Shown: positions 55,001-64,000 of the stretch, one piece after another | Numbering within the stretch: position 1 is the stretch's first letter | Layout: every line of letters starts with the position of its first letter | Assembly: GCF_040712315.1 (NCBI RefSeq) | Contig: NC_134022.1 | Location: 1,054,001-1,118,000 of the forward strand | Reading direction: 5' to 3' | DNA length: 64,000 nt | DNA from: Castanea sativa | Taxonomy: Eukaryota > Streptophyta > Magnoliopsida > Fagales > Fagaceae | The notes under the pieces: generated by a model | The model's database searches: none | Told to the model about the DNA's origin: nothing | The model's input: only the letters and a program-made list of their open reading frames with translations | Translations under genes and position numbers: made by a program

Positions 55001-56330
55001 GAAGTAAAAGAAAACTTAGCTAGGAAGAAAGGAAGAACGAATACACAGTAATTGTATTTGTAGTGTAATTAGAAAATGACTTTGGGGAATATGGGTTTGC
55101 AATTGCAAAGCGACTGTTAGGTAATCTGCATAGTATAGTGTTAGGTGTGAGATATCAGAGCCGAGATGCTTCTTTTCATGCTTATGTCGATTGAAACCAA
55201 TACGTACACTACCTTTCGTTAATTAAAAGTGAGTGGGGCCGGTAGGTTTAAGAACTCGATTCGTGTACAAACATAATAGGATACGGAAAACACGTGTCCA
55301 TATTCGGTCTTGGATTTCCCGTTTCAATGGGAAACGAGTCGGTTCTTGTTAAATAAATTAAGCTAGTATTTATTATGCTCACCCTTTTTTATTTTTTTAT
55401 TTTATAAATTTTATATAATTGAAATCAGAGCTGAAGACAAGATCATAATTTTAGTTTTAAAAATATTTGTGTAATTGTGTATCTGTAATAGCTTTTATCC
55501 ATAAATCAATGCAACCACCTAGAAGGCTAGAACAGCAGCATTGACATAGGAGTTCCAATCTGGTCATTTACCACTGATTTTGAAAATGTTTTGTAATCTA
55601 TTTCTGTTTTTGAAATATGTAGAGCTATATTATTAATTAGAAATTCGACTTTTAACAACTTGAGTTTTTTATGGTATTCGAGTTCCCATAGAAAAATTTT
55701 GATTTTTTTTTTATGTAACTCGAGTTCTAAGAACTCAGAACTCCATAAAAAATAGTATGACAAATCTAAGAGCTATTTTTTCAAAGAACTTGAGTTTTTA
55801 GAACTCGAGTTATACGGCAAACTTGAATTTCACAAATTCGAGTTTTAAAAATGTGATAAATTGCTAAATATTTCACAAACAGTGATAAATTTATACATAT
55901 TTTTTCAAATAATAATATATGACATTTTGGCCGACATTGGATTTATTTTTTCTTTTCTAGAAACACACATTGGAGTACCTAATAACTTGCACACCATTCT
56001 TCCCATTAAAAGAAAGTTGCTAACGGATAGTGAAGTTAAATTTTACTTTAAAGCCGTAGTCAATCACCATATTTGATTGGCAAGACACACTATTTAAAAT
56101 GCATGTTAGTTTACACTTTGCAGTATGTTAAAATTTGTTGAGCATTCACATCTCATGTTTTCAAACTATTCTATTTCACCATTTCAAAAGTTGTTTTATC
56201 TATTATACCATACTATTTTATAATACACCTAACATCTCAACTTTTATTTTACAATACAACACATTAAAATAATATAAATTATGCAATAAAATAATAAAAA
56301 AATTATCTTCTCTCCTCTCTCTCTCATTTC
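55001..56330. other. UGT upstream region and AT-rich spacer with ACTCGAGTT-type repeats
   Basis: 55640-55850 carries many copies in both orientations of AACTCGAGTT-like text (CTTGAGTTTTT, ATTCGAGTT, AACTCGAGTT), like the interior of the element at 52802-52960. It may be a relative of that element. Nothing coding was recognised. Confidence 0.45.
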
Positions 56331-56846
56331 TATCCTTGCCTCTATATCCCTCTCTTAACAACCAAATAATCCAATTACCACCACGCCACCACCACGCCCA
56401 CCACTACCCACCAAAATCCCACCGGAATAAAAAACATAAATTAAAAATAAATAAATAAAATCTAGCAAATACCCACCAAAAACCCATCAAACCCATTAAA
56501 TAAACCAAACAACCCAGTCACCACCAACACGCCACCACTGTCCACTGCCTACCAAAATCCCATTGGAACCAAAACCCAAATTATGAAAAAAAACAAAACA
56601 AAACAAAACCCAGCAAACCTATAGCAAAAACAACCCAATCACCACCACGCCAGCACCACTACCCACCATGCTAACCCAAACCAACCAATCCAAATCCGAC
56701 CCCAACCCCATTAGAATCCAACCATCGGAACCCAAATATCAGAATCCAACCATCGGAATCCATAGCCCCTCAAACCATCACACCACAACACCCAAAACCA
56801 TCGGAATCCAAACATCGGAATCCATAGCCCCACCACCATCGCACCA
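56331..56846. repeat. Low-complexity CCACC-rich region with ATCGGAATCCA repeats
   Basis: A purine-poor stretch of CACCACC-like text is followed by five copies of an (A)CCATCGGAA(T)CC-like unit at about 56716-56826. It gives a Pro/Thr-rich chance translation. The Copia LTR begins at its right edge. Confidence 0.6.
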
Positions 56847-59225
56847 TGTAAGATTGAATTTATTCAATCATTTTTGTTGGCTTTATTCCGTGCCAATTTG
56901 CTTGTAATTCAGCATTTAGAAACCCTTGTATTTAGGTGAGAATCATGTAAGGGTAGTGTGTAAAAGGGTATGAAGAAAAGTTCAAGAGTGTGCACTCAAG
57001 TGGGGACTCGTGACTGGACCTCGTGACTGGTTTGCGACTGTCAAGTCGCCAAAAAGGTACACGTGTGAAGCATGCAGGGGGAGTTGAAGAGTCACGCTAG
57101 CTGTCGCACTACAGGACAAAACCTCCAGCTAGCCAGGCAATTAGTTCGCGACTCGTTCCAGTCGCGAGCTCGGGTTGCCAGAATGCCCTGTTTGGCTAAA
57201 ATTGACCTTTTGCATTCCAAACACACACTAGTATAAATACCCCTTATACCCACGTTTTGTTAAGAGCTTCCAAAGAGAATTTTGAGAGAGAAACCTTAGA
57301 GAAAAACAAGATTGACTCATCCACCATCTTTATCATTTGATTCTCCAAATTCCTCTACTCTCACCCTCTCCATTGTTAAATCCTTGAGAGGTATATTAGT
57401 CAAATCATTTTCTCACCATACCCATATTTGTGAGAATGTTATTTGGTGCTTGGGAAGCAGTTAGGAAGAGACCAATTGATATTAGTTGATGCTATGGGCT
57501 ATAGTGGAATCCGGTAAGTTAAAGAAGACAAAGGTTTGGCGTAACCTCATTGGAGCAAGAAGCTTGGAGGGTTTAGGTACACTAGGTAGATTAGGCTTGG
57601 AGGGTCTTCTACTGTTCATGTATCACAACTTCATTCTTTAGTGGATTATTGACCACTTGGAGGGCAGTGGAGAGGTTTTACGCCGAGGACTTCGGTTTCC
57701 TCTTCGATAACACATCACTGTGTTGTCTTTGTGTTTGTATCTCTCTTCCGTTAATCTTTACCTGTTAATTGCTGCTGTGGTTGTGATTAATTTCGGTTTA
57801 GATTGTTTTACCAATTCTGATTTAGCTTATTTTCATATTCCGCACATACATTCTTTGATAATAAGCTTGTGTTGGTAATTTGTAATTTGGGGGTTTAAAA
57901 GTTCTAAGGTGTTTTACACAATTTTTAAACATTCAATTGATATCAGAGCGGGTGCACTTGCAGTGGTTTAATTACGTAAGTGCGATCATTGACCCTGTTT
58001 GAGATGGATCGATCTCAATCTCTCAATGCTCCACTATGATGGAAGCAACTATGCTTTTTGGAAAGTTCGCATGAGGGCATTCTTGTGTTCAATTGATGAG
58101 ACTGTTTGGGATGCTGTAGATGTTGGATGGACTAAGTCGGAAGCCGCTAAATCCACATGGGATAAAGCGAAACTTGCGGCTGCCAATGCAAATAGCAAAG
58201 CATTGAATGCTATTTTTTGTGGTGTGTCTCTAGATAAGTTTCACAAGATATCTCACGTAACAATTGCCAAGGAGGCATGACAAATATTGGAGACTACCTA
58301 TGAAGGAACAAAGAAAGTCAAGGACACTAACTTGCAAATGCTAACCACTCGATTTAAAGAGCTGAAAATGAGTGACTAAGAGTCATTCGACTCATTATAT
58401 GGCAAGTTGAATGAGGTAATTAACGGCAAGTTCAACTTCGGTGAAAAGACGGAGGATTTAAAGATAGTAAGGAAAATCCTTCGATCATTGCCAGAGAGCT
58501 GTCGTGAGAAGGTTACAGCTAGTGAAGAGAGCAAGGACCTTGATGATATCAAAGTTCAAGAACTAGTTGGCTCACTTCAAACTTATGAGCTGTCTTTGCC
58601 ATCACAAAAGAAGAGCAAATCCCTTGCTCTAAAGACAATCAATGAGAGGGTGGAAACTCATGACTCATCGGATGAGGATGAGGTCGAGAAAGATGTGGCA
58701 TATCCTGTAAAGAATTTTCGAAAGTTCTCGAAATTCAAGAAGAGTGGAAAATTTGCTGAGAAAGGAAAATTTCCAAGTTTCGAAAAAGATAAAAAGGAAT
58801 TTAAGAGAAAATATGGGAAGGAGTCTCAATCCACTCAAGGAATCACATGCTTCGAATGCAATGGACATGGACATGTCAAGAATGAATGTCCTAATTACTT
58901 GAGAGGGAAGGGCAAGGTATATGCCACCATTCTTAGTGACTCCGACTCTTCAGATTCAGATTCAGATGAAAGCTGTGATGGAGAGGGAAACTTCTCTGCA
59001 TTCATGACCATTGCTCATGTGGAATCTTCAGATGATTTAAGTGTACTGGTGAAAGAGCTTGGTGAGTACACTGAATTGGAGTCGGTAGGGATAGCGGAAG
59101 AATCTAATGATGAGGAAGATGAAAGAGCAGCGGGACTACAAGAGACCTACAACTCTCTCCTTGAGAAGACCGGTGAATATGCAAAATCCCGCCATTGCGT
59201 CCACCAATTGATCTATCCGAGGTAG
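56847..59225 (+). mobile_element. Truncated Copia retrotransposon: 5' LTR plus gag
   Basis: The LTR is 56847-57931 (TGTAAGATTG...TTTAAACA) with a TATAAATA promoter at 57232-57239. A primer-binding site follows within 10 bp (ATATCAGAGCGG, initiator-Met tRNA type). Gag follows. The element stops at about 59225, where a Gypsy element on the other strand begins. Protease, integrase, RT and the 3' LTR are missing. A related LTR lies reversed at 28896-29931. Confidence 0.85.
57999..59225 (+). pseudogene. Copia gag (UBN2-type) with two in-frame stops
   Basis: One frame runs through, interrupted by TGA at 58278-58280 and TAA at 58377-58379. It begins LSMLHYDGSNYAFWKVRMRA, typical of plant Copia gag. 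A CCHC zinc knuckle CFECNGHGHVKNEC lies at about 58850-58891. Ser/Asp-rich text follows (SDSDSSDSDSDES). It packaged element RNA; the stops and lack of pol make it inactive. Confidence 0.85.
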
Positions 59226-59249
59226 GGGAAAGGATTCTTTGGGCAAGCT

Positions 59250-59490
59250 TTATTTAGATCCATAAAATCCACACACATTTGCCACTTCCTCATTTTCTTT
59301 TTTTACCACCACTGTGTTGGCCAGCCACTCAGGGTAGAATACCTCTTTTATGGCCTCAGCCTGCTTGAGCTTGAGCACTTTTGCTTTAACCGTGTTAGAG
59401 TGTTCCTTAGATGAGCACTGAGGCGACTGATTTCTGGGGATGATAGATGGATTAACATTTAGGCAGTGGCAAATGAAATCTAGATCCACC
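59250..59490 (-). pseudogene. Gypsy reverse transcriptase, N-terminal fragment
   Basis: KQAEAIKEVFYPEWLANTVV followed by VKKENEE matches the start of the Ty3/Gypsy RT. Changes around the usual WRVCVDFTDLN (here NVCGFYGSK) show decay. It is cut off at the Copia junction. Confidence 0.8.
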
Positions 59491-59681
59491 CCTGGGGCCT
59501 CGTAGGCATTCCATGCGAATACGTCAATATTTTTTTATAAGAAAATCTTCTAGCTCTTGCCTCTCCCGAGGAGGCAGCTGTGCCCCGACCTGAAAGAAAT
59601 TCTCTTCATTGTCACCAATAAAGAGCCTTTCCAAGGGTTCACACTTCGCCCCTTCCCCCTCTACCCCAGCACCTGTGATTG

Positions 59682-60006
59682 CTATAAGTCCTGCCCAGTA
59701 AGGCTCGAGTTCTCTGGCCTAGTTTGATGTCTAATTACGGCCACCATGCATTGCCTGGTCATAGATTGGCTTCCCACTAACTCTTCAACCCGATCCCTAG
59801 ATGGATACTTTACCTTCAGGTGCAGCATGGAAGGCACGACCCCCATGGCGTGAAGCCAAAGCCTGGCCATAATAGTAGTGTAGGGGGAGTAGGTATCTAC
59901 CACGATGAAGTTTACCTCCACGACCTAGGTGCCTGTCTGAACGGGCAGTCAGATCTAGCCCGTTGGAAAGACAACTTGCCCGTGAAACCCTATTAGAGGG
60001 AGTCAT
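59682..60006 (-). pseudogene. Gypsy protease-like region
   Basis: Fragments VNFIVVDTYSPYTTIMARLW and LHAMGVVPSMLHLKVKYPS match the segment between the retropepsin and RT of Gypsy polyproteins. The catalytic Asp region is upstream and degraded. Confidence 0.6.
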
Positions 60007-60960
60007 AGCAAGTCAGGTCCTTGGACCTTAGCTAGTCCCTTAAATAGGTCAGGGTACACGATCTCTGTGCCACTACCCTAATTTATCAACACCCTCTTCA
60101 CATCATACCCACCTATACGAAGAGTGACCACCAGGGAAACATTGTGTGGCTGCAATGTTCCAGCCTTATCCTCATTCAAGAAGCTCAAAGTCGGGCGGCC
60201 TTCCACTCTACTCCTCTTCGGATCGGGGGATAAGCCCTTGGCAGACAGTCAAGCCACAGATATTACTCTAGACGCCTGAGAACCAGTCCTTCTCGGGGTG
60301 GTGAAGATGACACTAATTGTACCTAAAGGTGGTCCCATAGGAGCATCTCTCCGAGCCCCTGACCCCACTTGACCACCCTGTCCATTAGGTTGGTCTAGGA
60401 ATTGCTTTAACTTTCCGATCTTAACCAGCTGCTCCGAGTGACTCCACAATGTCTTACAGTCTTCAGTGGTGTGCCCTCACTCGTGGTGGTATTGGCAGTG
60501 AAGACTTTGGTTGCGCCTTGAGGGATCTCCTCCCATCTTATTTGACCATTGAAAGTACGGCTCGTTCTTAATTTTCTCCAAGATTTGGTGCACTAGCTCT
60601 CAAAACACAGTACTAACTACCTGAGGGGTAGCAGACCCAGAATGCCCCGTGAATCTCTTTGAGGTCGGTTGTTATTATACCTATCACCTGTAATCCCTTC
60701 TATCCTATGTGACCACCTTGGCTTTCGCTTTTCCCTGTTGTTGGTCCTTCCCGACCCGCTTATATTCATCAATAGGGTCCATGAGTTGACACATACTTCT
60801 AACCGGTTTCCTGGGCAAAGACTTTCTCAGATCATGCTCGGCGGGCAGGCCGACCTTGAAAATCCTTATAGCCACGTCATTGAAGTCCTCATCTATCTCG
60901 TTGAACATCTTCTAGTACCTATCGGAGTACGTTTTCAGGGTCTCTCCCTCTCGCATAGTC
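59941..60960 (-). repeat. Tandem duplication in the Gypsy element, copy 1
   Basis: This 1020-bp unit is repeated at 60961-61975. Both begin ACGGGCAGTC(A/G)GATCTAGCC and share AAGTCGGGCGGCCTTCCACT at 60187 and 61201. It covers the zinc-knuckle and 3' gag coding. Confidence 0.9.
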
Positions 60961-61975
60961 ACGGGCAGTCGGATCTAGCCCTTTAGAAAGACATCCTTCC
61001 CTATTAGAGGGGAGTTATAGCAAGTCAGGTCCTCGAACCTCAGCTATAGTCCCTTAAATAGGTTAGGGTACATGATCTTTGTGCTGCTGCCCTAATCTAG
61101 CAACACCCTTTTCGCATTATACCCACCTATCCGGAGAGTGACCACTAGGGCAACATTGTGTGGCTGCAATGTTTCGGCCTTATCCTCGTCCAAGAAGCTC
61201 AAAGTCGGGCGGCCTTCCACTCTACTCCTCTTCGGATCGGGGGATGAGCCCTCGGCAGATGGATGAGCTACAAATATTACTCTAGATGACTAAGAACCAG
61301 TCCTTCTCGGGGTGGCGAGGATGACGCTAATTGTACCTAAAGGTGGTCCCGTAGGAGCATTTCTCTGATCCCTTGACCTCGCCTGACCACCCTGTCCATT
61401 GGGTTGGTATAGGAATTGCTTTAACTTTTCGATCTTAACTAGCTGTTCCGAGTGACTCCATAACGTCTTACAGTCTTCAGTGGTGTGCCCCCACTCCTGG
61501 TGGTATTGACAGTAAAGACTTTGGTTGCACCTCGAGGGGTCCCCTCCCATCTTTTGGCCATTGAAAGTACGACTCATTGTTAATTTTCTCCAAGATTTGG
61601 TGAACTAGCTCTCGGAACACAGTACTGACTACCTGAGGGGTAGCAGACCCAGAATGCCCCGTGAATCTTTTCGAGGTCGGCTGTTATTGTACCTATCACC
61701 TGTAATCCCTTCTATCTTGTGTGACCACCTTGGCTTTCCCCTTTCCCTGTTGTTGGTCCTTCTCGATCCACTTATATTCATCAATATGGTCCATGAGTTG
61801 ACACACACTCCTAACCGATTTCCTGGTCAAAGACTTTCTCAGATCATGCTTAACGGGCAGGCCAACCTTGAAAATCCTTATAGCCACGTCATTGAAGTCC
61901 TTGTCTATCTCGTTGAACATCTCCTAGTACCTGTCGGAGTACGTTTTCAGGGTCTCTCCCTCTCGCATGGTTATG
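60961..61975 (-). repeat. Tandem duplication in the Gypsy element, copy 2
   Basis: This is the second copy, about 1014 bp. Coding pieces in both copies include YCQYHQEWGHTTEDCKTL (knuckle, clearest here at about 61515-61460) and EMFNEIDKDFNDVAIRIFKV-type gag text. Copy 2 joins on to the N-terminal gag. Confidence 0.9.
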
Positions 61976-62331
61976 GATAGCAAGGAGTCCAAAGGCCGAG
62001 GAACTCTACTGCATGTCATGAAACGAGCCCCAAAGGCTTTAATGAGCTCCTTGAAGGAACTGATGGAACCTTCTTCAAGACCATGGAACCATCTTATCGC
62101 CATGGGCCCCAAACTGGATGGGAACACCTTGCACATCAGGGCCTCATTCTTCAAGTGAACAACCATTTTTTGGTTGAAGTGGCTAACGTGCTCCACCGGG
62201 TCCTTCTTGCCATTATACATGGTGAATGTGGGCTGGGTAAACCGCCAAGGAAGTCTCCTTACTTCTATCCTACAAGTAAAAGGTGACTTAGAAATCTGAT
62301 TCAATGCCCTGCTCATGGCATCGTTGCCCAA
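61690..62331 (-). pseudogene. Gypsy gag (retrotrans_gag type)
   Basis: 62331-61924 encodes MSRALNQISKSPFT, FTMYNGKKDPVEHVSHFNQK, and AIRWFHGLEEGSISSFKELI, the classical gag capsid motifs. It continues after a stop in EMFNEIDKDFNDVAIRIFKV (61920-61696). A single TAG near 61923 and frameshifts prevent full translation. Confidence 0.85.
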
Positions 62332-62756
62332 GCTTGTGTGAAACAGGTTCTACCCTTTCTGCCTATTGTAGAGCCTCTCGTCCTACAAAAAAGACTCACT
62401 GGGAGGAGTCCTCGACTTGGGCCAATAGCTATCGTCACTATCATTGCCAGAAGAATGATCAAGACTCGAAGGAGTTCCTCTACACTGCTTGCGGTGTAGT
62501 CTTCTTAGCAAATGGTCTATCTCTTACTGCAGGCTCCTAGTGTTTTCTTCTCGAGAGATGCGACTTCCACCTCGAGACTGACTCTTGCTAGTTTGAGTAG
62601 TGTGTATACTGACTTCACGATCTCTCCTGCGCTCAAGGTTGAGGAAGTGGTCGTGACGTGGGGAACCCACAAACTCTTCCTGGTTAGGCCCTGAACCTAC
62701 CATGGCTGAATGTTGATCCCACCAAAGCTCAAGCTATCCTCACAAATGACGCCAAT

Positions 62757-63451
62757 TGTAGGGGCAGGTTTTGGTTCTCAAGCCCAAAGAATGAATGGAT
62801 TGAGGCCTAAAAAGCCCAATACAATGAATTTGTAGAGAGTGGGCTTAAAAGTTAGGCTTCAGTAGATCCAAGAACACACACAGTGAATAAAAGATAACAA
62901 GAAAATAAGGAGGACAAGCTTCTAAACACAAGAAATCCTCCTCGGCAACATCCAATGAGAATGATCCTACGCTATATTTCTTTTAAACTCATATTTTATT
63001 ACAGTCCTGGCTATTACAATGTTTCCTTCTTCGATCCTCATTTTTTTTCGACCTCGGAAGGTCCCTTACATTATATAGCTCCCCCTAGATGCTCTTGGCC
63101 CTCTATTTGTTGATCATCCAGGCCACTACTTGAGTGCTTATCCCATCAGACACCTTTCTCAGCCTCTTCTGAGTCACGACAATCAAGACAGCACTGTTCA
63201 GAGGTCTCCTCCACATAAATGCGGCCAAGAAGTTTGGTAGGTGGTATTAAATGCGGTGGCAGCCTCCATCCCTTCGGTCAGGGCTGGCACCTTCCCCGAA
63301 ATTCCTCTCCCTTAGTGTGACCTCCTCTGATATTGTGCCATTAAAGTGGCCTTACCGTCTGAAGGCGTGATCTCCTCGGAGCTATAGTGGCCTTTTCGGT
63401 CTATGCTATAACACGTGGCATGATCTCCTCAACGGATTTCTGTACCCCACA
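62757..63451 (-). mobile_element. Gypsy 5' LTR
   Basis: On the minus strand it starts TGTGGGGTAC and ends GCCCCTACA, with inverted TG...CA termini. It is 695 bp. A primer-binding region adjoins it at about 62740-62756. The matching 3' LTR is not in the window. Confidence 0.8.
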
Positions 63452-64000
63452 ATTGTGAAGCACTTTTTTTATTTTTTATGATTCATTTATTCTAGACTTT
63501 TTGGTTTTTGTACTTAATAACTTACTTGAATGAATATTTATGATGTGGTCTCACATTTACTTCTAAAATTAAAAAATAAAACTCTTTAAAAATAAATAAC
63601 TTATGACACATAGTGTAAAATTGGAACTCTAATTTAGAATTCTAATTTGAATTTCTCTCAACTTCACCTATTATTATTATTAGATTTTTTTTTTTGTCCC
63701 TAAACTTTTTAAAAAATTATCCTTAAATTTTGTAAATAGCTTTTTAAAAAAAATATTTTATAGACAAAAGTATGGATGAAAAAAGAACGTCTTTCAATAA
63801 TTTAGGGACCAAAAACAAATTTTTTGTAAAGTTTAAAGACGAAAGAAACATTTTCAATAGTTTAGGGAAGAAAAATGAATTTTTCACTAATTGTAGGACG
63901 AAAAAAAAATTTTAATTTAAGGAAAAAAACAAACTTTTGAAAAAATTTAAGGAATTGTTGATGCCCATTTTGGCAAAAGGGCCTAATACCAAGAAGAAGC
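63452..64000. other. AT-rich right end of the window
   Basis: Pieces of TTTAGGGACCAAAAACAAAT and TTGTCCCTAAACTTTTT are inverted relatives at about 63690-63900 and may mark a small inverted-repeat element. Nothing coding was recognised. Confidence 0.4.

Larger units (their letters stand above)
59230..63451 (-). mobile_element. Gypsy-type retrotransposon, 5' part, minus strand, truncated at RT
   Basis: Reading from right to left: LTR (63451-62757), a primer-binding region (ATTGGCGTCATTTGTG just inside), gag, Cys-His knuckle, protease-like region, and the start of reverse transcriptase at about 59400-59250 (EVFYPEWLANTVVVKKENEE). The rest of pol and the 3' LTR are absent. Frameshifts and stops are many. 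Confidence 0.85.

Overview
The window is nuclear DNA from a dicot plant. It is AT-rich, the large gene at the left has many short exons with GT-AG introns, the gene families are plant-specific, and plant LINEs, SINEs, Copia and Gypsy relics and MITEs fill the rest. The repeat style suggests a woody rosid, perhaps Fagaceae, but that is a weak guess. No prokaryotic features, RNA genes or CRISPR arrays were seen.

Layout. (1) <374-18319, plus: the 3' part of an ENHANCED DISEASE RESISTANCE 2 (EDR2) type gene. Nineteen exons can be joined in frame, covering the end of the PH domain, the START domain and the C-terminal EDR2_C/DUF1336 domain. Its introns carry LINE copies, SINEs, a Gypsy 3' end and an inverted-repeat element. 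(2) 19206-20627, minus: an intronless UDP-glycosyltransferase. (3) 20673-32826: a gene-poor interval with MITEs, a long inverted-repeat element, Helitron-like ends, a reverse-oriented Copia-type LTR, a decayed coding relic and extra copies of the sequence found upstream of the NLR. (4) 32827-36255, plus: an intact single-exon CC-NBS-LRR gene with all expected NB-ARC motifs. (5) 36256-48100: a ladder of duplicated, decayed pieces of an ABCB transporter gene, one copy interrupted by a LINE. (6) 50700-53040: a solo LTR with a perfect target duplication, then an inverted-repeat element containing another LTR. (7) 53379-54926, minus: a second intronless UGT, paralogous to the first. (8) 56847-63451: a truncated Copia element (5' LTR plus gag with two stops) abutting a minus-strand Gypsy element whose gag-pol region holds a 1-kb tandem duplication.

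Three intact genes lie wholly inside the window (two UGTs and one NLR), with one further intact-looking gene entering from the left. EDR2 proteins and NLRs both act in pathogen responses, and family-1 UGTs modify small molecules, often defence-related. There is no sequence evidence that these genes form one pathway or cluster. I did not find a clear new biological system. The most unusual items are the proline/glycine-rich loops in the two UGTs, the repeated NLR-upstream module and the ABCB pseudogene ladder.
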